NCBI GenBank assembly: GCA_017462565.1
Contig: JAFTQW010000062.1
Coordinates: 1-38,332, forward strand
Direction of reading: 5' to 3'
DNA length: 38,332 nucleotides
Source of the DNA: Ruminococcus sp.
GTDB lineage: Bacteria; Bacillota; Clostridia; Oscillospirales; Ruminococcaceae
Positions within the stretch are counted from its first letter, which is position 1; every line of letters begins with the position of its first letter. A program made the translations under genes and the position numbers. The notes under the pieces were generated by a model. The model was not told the origin of the DNA. It was given only the letters and a program-made list of their open reading frames with translations, and did no database searches. Of this stretch, positions 14,033-22,258 are shown one piece after another.

Positions 14033-15214
14033 ATGAAGATCAATCTTGCAGTACTTTTCGGCGGAAGAAGCGTCGAACATGAAGTTTCAGTAATCTCGGC
14101 TGTTCAGGCTATGGCAAGCATGAACAAGGAAAAATATAACATCATCCCGGTTTATATGACCAAGGAAAGCGAATTTTTCACGGGTGAAAAGCTCTTCGAT
14201 ATCAATTCCTACAAGGATATTCCAGCTCTGCTTAAAGAGTGTACGGAATGCGTTTTCGTAAGAAGCGAGGGCAAGGTTCAGCTTATCCGCCAGAAAATGA
14301 AAAAATTCGGTTCTAATCTTATTTCCGAAGTAGATATCGCATTTCCGATAGTCCATGGCACAAACGTTGAGGACGGCGCTTTGCAGGGATACCTCCAGAC
14401 TCTCGACCTCCCTTATGTCGGATGCGACGTTCTCGCTTCCGCTGTGGGAATGGATAAATTCGTCATGAAGATACTTCTCAAGGACGCCGGATTCCCCGTT
14501 CTTGACTGCTGCCGCTTTTCTTCTTTCGACCTCGATAAGATCGACGATCTTGTAAATCAGGTTGAAGCAAAATTCAGCTATCCAGTCATCGTAAAGCCGA
14601 TAAACCTCGGTTCGAGCGTCGGAATTTCCAAAGCCTCCGACAGAAACGGTCTTATCAAGTCTATCGAGGAAGCATTCGAGTTCGCTGACAGAATTCTTGT
14701 CGAGCCAGCCGTTGTTCAGCTGAAAGAAATAAACTGCTCCGTAGTCGGCGACAGCGAGTCCGCAGAAGCTTCAGTCTGTGAAGAACCTGTTCAGCAGGAC
14801 GAAATTCTCAGCTATAAAGACAAATACGTCGGCGGAGGAAAGTCCGGCGGAAGCAAGGGCATGGCTACTCTTAAAAGAAAAATTCCTGCCGAAATTACTC
14901 CCGAACAGGAAGAATTTGTCCGCAAAACAGCCGTTGACGCATTCCGCTATCTCGGATGCAACGGCGTTACACGTATCGACTTCATGCTCGATAAGGCAAC
15001 GGACAAAATTTACATAAATGAAATAAATACTATCCCCGGTTCTCTCGCATTTTACCTCTGGGAACCAAAGGGAGTTAAATATTCAGAGCTTCTTGAACGC
15101 ATGATACAGCTTGCTCTGAAACGTCACAGACAGGGAGAAAAAATCAATTACACCTTTGAAACAAATATCCTCTCTATGGGAGGAAGCTTCGGTTCAAAAG
15201 GCAGCAAGCGGTAA
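14033..15214 (+). CDS. ddl: D-alanine--D-alanine ligase
   Basis: A 393-residue ATP-grasp ligase. The N-terminal LFGGRSVEHEVSVISA and FPIVHGTNVEDGALQGYL, the central PVIVKPINLGSSVGISKA and the C-terminal INEINTIPGSLAFYLWE are the Ddl signatures. The omega-loop carries a tyrosine (ILSYKDKY), the residue found in D-Ala-D-Ala rather than D-lactate ligases, so vancomycin-type resistance is not indicated. The product feeds the MurF-type ligase upstream. It is longer than E. coli DdlB because of a loop around 240-255 and a glycine/serine-rich tail of about 20 residues. The acetyltransferase gene starts 10 bases after its stop. Confidence 0.95.
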   Translation: MKINLAVLFGGRSVEHEVSVISAVQAMASMNKEKYNIIPVYMTKESEFFTGEKLFDINSYKDIPALLKECTECVFVRSEGKVQLIRQKMKKFGSNLISEVDIAFPIVHGTNVEDGALQGYLQTLDLPYVGCDVLASAVGMDKFVMKILLKDAGFPVLDCCRFSSFDLDKIDDLVNQVEAKFSYPVIVKPINLGSSVGISKASDRNGLIKSIEEAFEFADRILVEPAVVQLKEINCSVVGDSESAEASVCEEPVQQDEILSYKDKYVGGGKSGGSKGMATLKRKIPAEITPEQEEFVRKTAVDAFRYLGCNGVTRIDFMLDKATDKIYINEINTIPGSLAFYLWEPKGVKYSELLERMIQLALKRHRQGEKINYTFETNILSMGGSFGSKGSKR

Positions 15215-15224
15215 GGAGGATAAA

Positions 15225-15794
15225 ATGACCGAAAAAGAAAAACAGCAGGCAGGCGAGCTTTATAACGGCAACGACAGCGAACTCGTTTCCGACCGCATAA
15301 ACGCCAAAAAGCTCTGCATGGAATATAACGCTTCGCCCTATAACGACTTCCAGAAAAAAGAACGTCTCCTCGACAGACTCCTCGCTCTCAGAGGCGAAAA
15401 CACATGGATAGAAGCAAATTTCTTCTGCGATTACGGCTATAACATCATTATCGGCGACAATTTTTACGCAAACCACAACTGCGTTATTCTCGACTGCGCA
15501 GAAGTCGTTTTCGGGGACAACGTCTTTATAGGACCTAACTGCGGCTTCTATACAGCAGGTCATCCGCTTGATTACAAAACAAGAAATTCCGGTCTTGAAT
15601 ACGCAAAGCCTATCAAAGTCGGAAGCAATGTCTGGATAGGCGGAAACGTCTGCGTAATGCCCGGCGTTACGATAGGCGACAACGTTGTTATCGGCGGCGG
15701 AAGCGTTGTCGTTCACGATATACCGTCAGGATTTGTGGCTGTCGGGAATCCATGCAAGCCGATTCGTCCTATCGAAGAAAAGGACAGGAAGTAA
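15225..15794 (+). CDS. Maltose/galactoside O-acetyltransferase-type protein
   Basis: A 189-residue left-handed beta-helix acetyltransferase. The N-terminal MTEKEKQQAGELYNGND is the mac domain; hexapeptide repeats run from about 75 to 175, with catalytic histidine in TAGHPLD and the C-terminal GNPCKPIRPI. These enzymes move acetyl from acetyl-CoA to sugars, and their true substrate is often unknown. ATG 15225 has AAGGAGG 5 bases upstream; a longer frame overlapping ddl lacks such a site. It is in the ddl transcript. Confidence 0.9.
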   Translation: MTEKEKQQAGELYNGNDSELVSDRINAKKLCMEYNASPYNDFQKKERLLDRLLALRGENTWIEANFFCDYGYNIIIGDNFYANHNCVILDCAEVVFGDNVFIGPNCGFYTAGHPLDYKTRNSGLEYAKPIKVGSNVWIGGNVCVMPGVTIGDNVVIGGGSVVVHDIPSGFVAVGNPCKPIRPIEEKDRK

Positions 15795-15835
15795 GGGTTT
15801 GTTCTCATATATTTTACAGGCAGGAGGATGCAACG

Positions 15836-16786
15836 ATGAATACTCTGCACTTCAAATATGCAGTTGAAATCGAAAAAACACGCTCTATAACCCAAGCGGC
15901 TCAAAATCTTTATATGGCTCAGCCAAATCTGAGCAAGGCCATCAAAGAGCTTGAAAATACCCTCGGTATAACTATTTTTCGCCGTACCTCCAAAGGAGTT
16001 ATCCCGACCGATCAGGGACTTAAATTTCTGGAATTTGCAAAGAAGATACTTATACAGTTAGACAATATGGAGTCTATATACGCTCCCAACAAGGAACAAA
16101 ACCGCAAGCTAAGGATCTCTGTTCCAAGAGCCGGATATATCTCTAAAGCTTTTTCAGAATATATTGCCGAAATGGCGTTTTGTGACGATATGGAAATATA
16201 TTTCTGCGAAACAAATTCAATGAGAACTATCGAGCACATTCGTGAGCATGGATACGATTTCGGGATCATACGATATAATACGGCGCATGAAAAATATTTT
16301 ACAGATTTTCTCGCTGAAAAGAATCTCGACGCCAAGCCTCTCTGGGAATATGAAATGCTCGCTGTAATGTCAGCGGAGCATCCTCTTGCCGATGCGGAAA
16401 GCCTTGATTACGCAGAACTCTCTTCCCAGTATACCGAACTTTGTCAGGGGGACGATTCCGTTCCGTATGTTCCCGGAGCGGTAGAAAAGCTTTTTTCCGA
16501 AAACCGTCCGGCAGACGTTCCCGTAAAAAGAGTTTGTATGTTTGATCGTGGAAGCGCACTCGACTTCCTTTTGACTGTTCCGCAGGCTTTCATGCTCGAT
16601 TCGCCCGTTCCGGCAAGCCTATGCGGAAAATACGGTCTTATACAGAGAAAATGCGATTTCAGGGACAACAATTTTAAGGATATGATCATTTATTCCTCGG
16701 GTCATAAACTTACAGAAAAGGAACTTCAGCTTATAAATAAACTTTATGAAGTGAGAAATGAAGTTGCTTTTGCGGAATATATGTAA
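15836..16786 (+). CDS. LysR-family transcriptional regulator
   Basis: A 316-residue protein. Residues 1-60 are the LysR winged helix (FKYAVEIEKTRSITQAAQNLYMAQPNLSKAIKELE), and about 90-300 the substrate-binding domain. ATG 15836 is preferred because CAGGAGG lies 8 bases upstream; a longer frame from 15752 overlaps the acetyltransferase. Same-strand linkage to the preceding gene (41 bases) suggests read-through. The effector and targets are not evident. A strong terminator follows. Confidence 0.92.
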   Translation: MNTLHFKYAVEIEKTRSITQAAQNLYMAQPNLSKAIKELENTLGITIFRRTSKGVIPTDQGLKFLEFAKKILIQLDNMESIYAPNKEQNRKLRISVPRAGYISKAFSEYIAEMAFCDDMEIYFCETNSMRTIEHIREHGYDFGIIRYNTAHEKYFTDFLAEKNLDAKPLWEYEMLAVMSAEHPLADAESLDYAELSSQYTELCQGDDSVPYVPGAVEKLFSENRPADVPVKRVCMFDRGSALDFLLTVPQAFMLDSPVPASLCGKYGLIQRKCDFRDNNFKDMIIYSSGHKLTEKELQLINKLYEVRNEVAFAEYM

Positions 16787-16834
16787 TTTCCGGTATATAA
16801 TATTTTATATAACTTTATCCTGATTTTATATGGT

Positions 16835-16868
16835 AGGAGGTGTTTTTTTAGGAACATCTTCTTTTTTT
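16835..16868 (+). terminator. Intrinsic terminator
   Basis: A 10-bp stem (AGGAGGTGTT with AACATCTTCT, G-T pairs included), loop TTTTTAGG, then seven T. It closes the ddl-LysR unit. Confidence 0.85.
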
Positions 16869-16937
16869 GCCTTAAATCCTTTTATAGTTTTAAAACTATA
16901 ATATAAAGAATGGAATATTATTATTCTTGTGTTATAT

Positions 16938-16966
16938 TTGAAGAAAAAATTAAAATATGATATAAT
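16938..16966 (+). promoter_or_regulatory. Promoter for nfnAB
   Basis: TTGAAG (16938-16943), a 17-base spacer and TATAAT (16961-16966). It gives a leader of about 180 nt containing the inverted repeat at 17001-17121. Confidence 0.6.
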
Positions 16967-17000
16967 TAATGTATATATACACTGCCGATTCCGCAGTAAA

Positions 17001-17121
17001 AACCTGTTCAGTATCTTTTAAGCGCTTGTTCTTATACTCAATTTCTAATGTATATGACAAAATCTGCTGAAAAGACATCGGACAAGTTTCTGGTCAATGG
17101 CGACTTACTGCCGGACAGGTT
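17001..17121. repeat. Inverted-repeat unit in the nfnA leader
   Basis: AACCTGTTC (17001-17009) pairs with GGACAGGTT (17113-17121), bounding 121 bases. The left end, CCTGTTCAGTATCT, resembles the terminus of MITE-like element 2, CCTGTTTAGTATCT. No shared core is seen. It could be a distant relative or a leader structure. Confidence 0.4.
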
Positions 17122-17151
17122 CTAAATCTATTATGAAGAAGGTATGGACAT

Positions 17152-17994
17152 ATGTTTGAAATAATTGAGAAAAAAAGTCTTAACCCTACCGTTACTTTAA
17201 TGAAGATAAACGCTCCCAAGGTTGCCGCAAAGGCAGAACCGGGTCAGTTTATCATTCTCAGAACAGACAGCGAGGGCGAGCGTATTCCGCTTACTATCGC
17301 CGATTTCGACCGCAGCGAGGGTTCTGTTACCATCATTTTCCAGATAGTCGGCGCTACAACGGAAAAACTTAATCATCTTAACGAGGGCGAGTGTCTCCAT
17401 GATTTTGTAGGTCCTCTCGGAAAAGCTACCGAAACAGAGGGGCTTTCAAAGGTTGCGGTTGTCGGCGGAGGAGTCGGCTGCGCTATCGCTTACCCGGTTG
17501 CAAAAAAGCTCCATTCGCTCGGAGTCGAGGTTCACTCTATCGTCGGCTTCAGAAATAAGGATCTCGTTATACTTGAGGACGAGTTTAAAGCCGCTTCATC
17601 AAAATTCGTGCTTATGTCCGACGACGGCTCCGCCGGAGAAAAGGGACTTGTTACCGACGCTCTTAAAAAGCTTATCGAAAGCGGCGAAAAATACGACCGT
17701 GTTATCACTATCGGTCCGCTTATCATGATGAAATTCGTATGCGGACTTACAAAACAGTACGGTATTCCTACAGTCGCTTCCATGAATCCCATTATGATCG
17801 ACGGAACAGGAATGTGCGGCGGATGCCGTTTAACGGTCGGCGGACAGACCAAATTCGCCTGTGTTGACGGCCCTGAATTTGACGGTCACCTTATTGATTT
17901 CGACGAGGCTATGGCAAGAGGAGCTATGTATAAGGACTTTGAGCGCAGGCAGCACGAAGAAACCTGCAATCTTTTCAAACAGGAGGTAAAGTAA
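17152..17994 (+). CDS. nfnA: NfnA-type FAD/NAD-binding ferredoxin:NADP oxidoreductase subunit
   Basis: A 280-residue protein of the sulfide/dihydroorotate dehydrogenase-like reductase family. FAD-binding RIPLTIAD is at 44-51 and NAD-binding VVGGGVGCAIAYPV at 103-116. Cysteines C222, C225 and C237 (MCGGCR ... ACVDG) bind a [2Fe-2S] cluster, and D217 is placed to be the fourth ligand reported for NfnA. With NfnB it forms an electron-bifurcating transhydrogenase linking NADH, ferredoxin and NADPH. It ends one base before nfnB. The distinction from a stand-alone PyrK-like subunit rests on this pairing. Confidence 0.88.
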   Translation: MFEIIEKKSLNPTVTLMKINAPKVAAKAEPGQFIILRTDSEGERIPLTIADFDRSEGSVTIIFQIVGATTEKLNHLNEGECLHDFVGPLGKATETEGLSKVAVVGGGVGCAIAYPVAKKLHSLGVEVHSIVGFRNKDLVILEDEFKAASSKFVLMSDDGSAGEKGLVTDALKKLIESGEKYDRVITIGPLIMMKFVCGLTKQYGIPTVASMNPIMIDGTGMCGGCRLTVGGQTKFACVDGPEFDGHLIDFDEAMARGAMYKDFERRQHEETCNLFKQEVK

Positions 17995-17995
17995 A

Positions 17996-19381
17996 ATGCC
18001 TAATATGTCGCTTGTAAAAAATGAAATGCCGGTTCAGGAACCGGACGTAAGAAATAAAAACTTCAAGGAGGTTGCCCTCGGCTATACCGAGGAACAGGCT
18101 ATTGACGAAGCTAAGCGCTGTCTCAGCTGCAAAAACAAGCCCTGCTCGACAGGATGTCCCGTACAGATAGACATTCCCGAATTTATTTCCAAGGTTGCAG
18201 AGGGAAATTTTGAAGAGGCTTACAAGGTCATCACAAGAGCAAGCTCGCTTCCTGCTGTCTGCGGAAGAGTATGTCCTCAGGAAACTCAGTGCGAAAGCAA
18301 GTGCGTAAGAGGAATCAAGGGCGAGCCTGTCGCAATCGGCAGACTGGAAAGATTCGTTGCCGACTGGCACAACGCCCAGCCTGAAAGCAAGGTTGAAAAA
18401 CCAGCTTCAAACGGTCATAAAGCGGCTGTTATCGGTTCAGGACCTTCCGGTCTTGCCTGTGCAGGCGATCTTGCTAAAAAAGGCTACGACGTTACCGTTT
18501 TCGAGGCTCTTCACGTTGCCGGAGGAGTTCTCTCATACGGAATCCCTGAATTCAGACTTCCCAAAACTATCGTTCAGAAAGAAATCGAAGGCCTTAAAGC
18601 TCTCGGCGTAAAGGTTGAAACAAATACGGTTGTCGGCAAGACCGTTTCCGTAGACGAGCTTATGAAACAGGAGGGCTTTGAATCGGTATTTATCGGCTCC
18701 GGCGCAGGACTTCCGAGATTTATGAATATTCCCGGAGAAAACCTCAACGGAGTTTATTCCGCAAACGAATTCCTCACAAGAATTAATCTTATGAAAGCTT
18801 ACAAAGACGGCAGTTCCACTCCGATAAAAGCCGGAACAAAGGCTGTTGTAGTCGGCGGCGGAAACGTTGCTATGGACGCTGCACGCTGTGCAAAAAGACT
18901 CGGCGCAGAGGTTTATATCGTTTACAGACGTACCGAAAATGAGCTTCCTGCAAGAGCTGAAGAAGTTGAACACGCTAAGGAAGAGGGCATCATTTTCAAG
19001 TTCCTCACTAATCCGACCGAGATCACTTCAACCGAAAACGGCTGGGTAAAGAGCGTTGTCTGTCAGCAGATGGAGCTTTCCGAGCCTGACGCTTCCGGCA
19101 GAGCAAAGCCTGTTCCGATTCCGGACGCTTTCATCGAAATTGAAGCGGACTGCGTTATCATGTCGATCGGAACATCACCGAATCCGCTTATCAAATCTAC
19201 TACGGAAGGACTTGAAACTCAGAAATGGGGCGGAATCATCGCCGATGACAACGGTCTTACATCCAAAAAGGGCGTTTATGCAGGCGGCGACGCTGTAACA
19301 GGCGCTGCTACTGTAATCCTCGCTATGGGCGCAGGCAAAAAGGCCGCTGCCGCTATGGATGAATATATGCAGAATAAATAA
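17996..19381 (+). CDS. nfnB: NfnB / GltD-like NADPH oxidoreductase subunit
   Basis: A 461-residue flavoprotein of the glutamate synthase small-subunit family. The N-terminal domain has two [4Fe-4S] cysteine sets: C42, C45, C50, C54 and C89, C93, C99, C103. FAD-binding GSGPSGLACAGDLAKKGYDV begins near 147, and NADPH-binding VVGGGNVAMDAARCAKRLGAE near 284. It would often be labelled glutamate synthase, but no large GOGAT subunit is nearby and it follows nfnA directly, so the bifurcating Nfn complex is the better call. AGGAGG lies inside the end of nfnA. It supplies NADPH to anaerobic metabolism. Confidence 0.88.
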   Translation: MPNMSLVKNEMPVQEPDVRNKNFKEVALGYTEEQAIDEAKRCLSCKNKPCSTGCPVQIDIPEFISKVAEGNFEEAYKVITRASSLPAVCGRVCPQETQCESKCVRGIKGEPVAIGRLERFVADWHNAQPESKVEKPASNGHKAAVIGSGPSGLACAGDLAKKGYDVTVFEALHVAGGVLSYGIPEFRLPKTIVQKEIEGLKALGVKVETNTVVGKTVSVDELMKQEGFESVFIGSGAGLPRFMNIPGENLNGVYSANEFLTRINLMKAYKDGSSTPIKAGTKAVVVGGGNVAMDAARCAKRLGAEVYIVYRRTENELPARAEEVEHAKEEGIIFKFLTNPTEITSTENGWVKSVVCQQMELSEPDASGRAKPVPIPDAFIEIEADCVIMSIGTSPNPLIKSTTEGLETQKWGGIIADDNGLTSKKGVYAGGDAVTGAATVILAMGAGKKAAAAMDEYMQNK

Positions 19382-19400
19382 TCTTTGATTAATATTTATA

Positions 19401-19504
19401 AAGGGGACTCTGTCCCCTTTTACCCCTGCCAAAGGATTATTAACCCTTTGGGAACCCACAATTAATAACCCCCAATACCTCGTAAAGAGGTATTGGGGGT
19501 TATT
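19401..19504. repeat. Three-hairpin intergenic repeat R2
   Basis: Hairpin 1 is AAGGGGA/TCCCCTT (19401-19419). Hairpin 2 is CCAAAGG with CCCTTTGG. Hairpin 3 (19464-19504) has an 18-bp perfect stem and loop GTAAA. Hairpin 3 may also stop the nfn transcript. The remaining bases to 19618 are AT-rich without a gene. Confidence 0.8.
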
Positions 19505-19618
19505 AGGGTAAGATACTCTAATAGCTGATAATTCTTTAGTAGAAACAAAAGAATAAAATCCCCGTTATATATCTATAAAAGATGATCCATACAATATAAT
19601 TAATTTTTATTTTAACTC

Positions 19619-19647
19619 TTGATTTGGTTACTATAATATGTTATAAT
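19619..19647 (+). promoter_or_regulatory. Promoter for the small helical protein
   Basis: TTGATT (19619-19624), a 17-base spacer and TATAAT (19642-19647), 34 bases before the ATG. Confidence 0.7.
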
Positions 19648-19681
19648 ATAGTTACAATATTTTTCTGAAAGAAGGTTCTTT

Positions 19682-19879
19682 ATGGATATTAAAGGCAAAA
19701 TCGGCGAGATCACTGACAAGGTAAAAAATGATAAGGATTTCACAAACAACCTTAAAAATGATCCTATCAAAGCTGTAGAGGGAATCACAGGAATCGACCT
19801 TCCCGATGATAAGATCAACAAAGCAGTTGATACGGCTAAAGATAAGCTCGGTGACGTGATCGACAAGATAAAAAAGTAA
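19682..19879 (+). CDS. Small helical protein, resembling Nif11/NHLP leader region
   Basis: A 65-residue charged protein. The middle, FTNNLKNDPIKAVEGITGIDL followed by PDDKI, recalls the leader segment of Nif11/NHLP-type peptides (F-x-x-x-L-x-x-DP and a GI-x-LP turn), and the rest is predicted amphipathic helix. No Gly-Gly cleavage site, no core-like tail and no modification enzyme are near, so a secreted peptide precursor is unlikely. It has its own promoter, a GAAGG site and its own terminator, so it is a monocistronic, possibly well-expressed gene. Function unknown. Confidence 0.75.
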   Translation: MDIKGKIGEITDKVKNDKDFTNNLKNDPIKAVEGITGIDLPDDKINKAVDTAKDKLGDVIDKIKK

Positions 19880-19894
19880 AGCTAACAAGTGCAA

Positions 19895-19927
19895 AGAGGC
19901 GCTTTCCGCAAGAAGGCGTCTCTTCTT
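19895..19927 (+). terminator. Terminator of the small helical protein gene
   Basis: A 12-bp stem (AGAGGCGCTTTC with GAAGGCGTCTCT, G-T pairs included), loop CGCAA, followed by TCTTCTT. Confidence 0.75.
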
Positions 19928-19955
19928 ATAATCTCAACCGACGAAAGGAGAAAAA

Positions 19956-20834
19956 ATGAAAAAATTTTTTGAATCAGTAAAACCGTTCAATATCATAATG
20001 CTTACTGTCGCCGGAATGATAAACGCTTTCGGGATAACGCTCTTCCTTATGCCGGTAAAGCTTTACGACAGCGGAATTTCAGGAACCTCCATGCTTCTTG
20101 CACAAGTAACTCCACAGTGGCTTTCACTTTCGATTTTCCTCATTCTGCTGAACGTTCCGCTTTTTCTCTACGGACTAAAAAAACAAGGCAAAACGTTCAC
20201 ATTCTATGCAATTTATACCGTTATGATCTACTCGCTAACATCCTGGCTTATAACCGATATTCTTTCGGTCGATGTGAGCCTTGCTTCTCCCCTCGCCGGA
20301 ACAGATCTGCTGCTTTGCGCTCTCTTCGGAGGAGTTATCTCCGGAACAGGAAGCGGCCTTGCTATACGTTTCGGCGGAGCTATGGACGGAATTGAAGTTA
20401 TGGCGGTCATTTTTGCAAAACGACTCGGTCTGACGGTCGGTTCATTCGTCATGATATATAATATTATTCTGTATGTTGTCTGCGGAATCGTGATAAACAG
20501 CTGGATTCTTCCGCTTTATTCAATAGTTACATACTATGCCGCATTAAAAACAATCGACTTTATCGTGGACGGTTTACAGCGTTCAAAAGCCGCAATGATA
20601 ATCACATCCAAACCGGATAAAATCTGCAAACAGCTTATGGATGAATTTAACTGCGGAGTTACCATCATTGACGCTAAAGGCGGCTTTTCCGGAACAGACA
20701 GAAGTGCGCTGTATTTCGTTGTAAACCGCTTTCAGGTAATGAGGATGAAGAATATTGTCCAGAAAATCGACCCTCTCGCATATATCACTTTGAGCGAAGT
20801 CGCAGATATTTTCTCCGCCAACCACAGTAAATAA
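19956..20834 (+). CDS. YitT-family membrane protein
   Basis: A 292-residue protein. Five to six membrane helices lie in residues 12-205, with the YitT signatures NAFGITLFLMPVKLYDSGISG and GVISGTGSGLAIRFGGAMDGIEVMAV. Residues about 220-285 form the cytoplasmic DUF2179 domain (GVTIIDAKGGFSGTDRSALYFVVNR). The molecular function of YitT proteins is not settled. AAAGGAG lies just before the ATG. It may also be reached by read-through of the short terminator before it. Confidence 0.92.
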   Translation: MKKFFESVKPFNIIMLTVAGMINAFGITLFLMPVKLYDSGISGTSMLLAQVTPQWLSLSIFLILLNVPLFLYGLKKQGKTFTFYAIYTVMIYSLTSWLITDILSVDVSLASPLAGTDLLLCALFGGVISGTGSGLAIRFGGAMDGIEVMAVIFAKRLGLTVGSFVMIYNIILYVVCGIVINSWILPLYSIVTYYAALKTIDFIVDGLQRSKAAMIITSKPDKICKQLMDEFNCGVTIIDAKGGFSGTDRSALYFVVNRFQVMRMKNIVQKIDPLAYITLSEVADIFSANHSK

Positions 20835-20839
20835 TAAGC

Positions 20840-21130
20840 GACGCTGTCCCCTTAAACCCCTGCCAAAGGGGAGTACATCCCCTTTGGAAACCCGATATTA
20901 TAGTAAATCATGAGCGATGTGTTTTTCTGCCTTCTATGGGTAGTAACTCCGTGATTGGGTGCAGCGTCACGCTGCCCTTTGGAAACCCAGTATTAATTAT
21001 TTCAAATACCGTTGGTATTTGAAATAATTATGGCTGTCGCCAATGATTTAATACTATTTAACGGAATTTAAAGGTGCAGCATCTCTTAAGTTGTTGGCAT
21101 TGTTAAGGGGAAAGCGTCACATTTATAATT
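20840..21130. repeat. Composite intergenic repeat R3
   Basis: The 404-base gap between yitT and the next gene is mostly repeat. The order is hairpin CCAAAGGGG/CCCCTTTGG, a segment matching 25558-25676 in inverted orientation (20883-20998), then a segment of about 145 bases matching 25851-25997 inverted (20984-21130). The palindrome at 20995-21029 has 16-bp arms and loop GTT. Confidence 0.8.
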
Positions 21131-21176
21131 AACATAAAACGTAAATGCTGCAACCGGAAAAACTGCAATCGTTCCC

Positions 21177-21205
21177 TTGATTTAATTTGAATTTTATGGT
21201 ATAAT
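21177..21205 (+). promoter_or_regulatory. Promoter for the hydrolase-like/tex unit
   Basis: TTGATT (21177-21182), a 17-base spacer and TATAAT (21200-21205), about 34 bases before the ATG. Confidence 0.7.
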
Positions 21206-21238
21206 ATTAGCAATACCCTTTTAAACAGGAGGATTTTT

Positions 21239-22237
21239 ATGCTGAATGCGGATTTAAAGGAGTTTGAATTTACCTCTTCATTCGATGAACTGGTGATCTC
21301 TGCCGTTATTGCCATTCCGATTGGAAATGTATGCGGCGTTGTTCAGATCGTTCACGGCTTGAACGAGCATAAGGAACGTTATTATCCTTTTATGGACTAT
21401 CTCGCTGAAGAAGGCTTTATTACCGTCATCCACGATTGCAGAGGTCACGGAAAAAGTATCTGTACTCCGGATGACCTCGGATTTATGTTCAGAAACGGCG
21501 GAGACGGTTTTGTAAGCGACATTGCTCAGCTTAATAAAATTATAAGAGAAACCTATCCCCGGCTTCCTATTTTTATGACAGCACAGGGAATGGGTTCTGT
21601 CGGCGCAAGATGCTATATAAAAGAACACGATGACTGCTTAAACGGACTTGTTCTGCTCGGAACGCCGTGTTACAGCAGATTTTCGCCTATTACACGATGC
21701 ATTCACGGGGTTTCATCAAAAAAACCGGGCAGCCGTTTCAGAAGCGAAAAAATTTACGATACTATCGGCAATACTCTTGGAAAAAGCTTTGAACAGTCTG
21801 AAAATTCATGGCGGTGCAGCGATCCGGAGGTTGTTGCGGAATTCAATAATGACCCTCTTTGCAATTTCAAGGCAACTCTTAACGCATATGAGGAAATGCT
21901 CGGTCTTATACGCCGTGCATATTCGTCAGGCGGCTGGGAGCTTAAAAATCCGTCGCTTCCGGTAAGATTTGTTTCAGGCAAGGACGATCCATGCTTTATT
22001 TCTGAAAAGAAGTTTTTCTCCGCAGTTTTTTCACTTGAGAAAATTGGCTATGAAAGCATTTCTCACAGACTTTTTGAAGGTATGCGCCATGATATTCTCA
22101 ACGAAAAAAACAGCATAAACGTCTGGAAAGATATAGCGAAAACGCTTTTTTCGTGGATAGACCGCTATAACGATTCCGCCGCAGAGCTTCTTGAAGAAGC
22201 TCCCGAAGAAACAGCGTCTGACGAAGAAAATATATGA
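21239..22237 (+). CDS. Lysophospholipase-like alpha/beta-fold protein lacking the nucleophile serine
   Basis: A 332-residue protein of the Hydrolase_4 (monoglyceride lipase-like) group. VQIVHGLNEHKERY at 35-48, DCRGHGKS at 66-73 and the acid and histidine (D249 or D250 in SGKDDPC, H284 in GMRHDIL) are all present. The nucleophile elbow, normally GHSMGS, reads AQGMGS at 115-120, so the serine is G117 (codon GGA). As written the protein should not have the usual esterase activity. The acidic tail (EEAPEETASDEEN) is unusual. AGGAGG precedes the ATG, and tex follows after 21 bases in the same unit. Confidence 0.85.
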   Translation: MLNADLKEFEFTSSFDELVISAVIAIPIGNVCGVVQIVHGLNEHKERYYPFMDYLAEEGFITVIHDCRGHGKSICTPDDLGFMFRNGGDGFVSDIAQLNKIIRETYPRLPIFMTAQGMGSVGARCYIKEHDDCLNGLVLLGTPCYSRFSPITRCIHGVSSKKPGSRFRSEKIYDTIGNTLGKSFEQSENSWRCSDPEVVAEFNNDPLCNFKATLNAYEEMLGLIRRAYSSGGWELKNPSLPVRFVSGKDDPCFISEKKFFSAVFSLEKIGYESISHRLFEGMRHDILNEKNSINVWKDIAKTLFSWIDRYNDSAAELLEEAPEETASDEENI

Positions 22238-22258
22238 CAAATTGAAAGGATATATAAA

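Noticed and set aside
14033-15214. Possible VanA-type D-Ala-D-Lac ligase
   Set aside because: The omega-loop has the tyrosine of D-Ala-D-Ala ligases and there is no vanH or vanX nearby.
15174-15716. 180-codon minus-strand ORF opposite the acetyltransferase gene
   Set aside because: Antisense shadow of a hexapeptide-repeat gene; valine-rich artefact.
17996-19381. Glutamate synthase small subunit
   Set aside because: The fold fits, but no large subunit is present and the gene is coupled to an NfnA-type subunit, which favours the Nfn complex.
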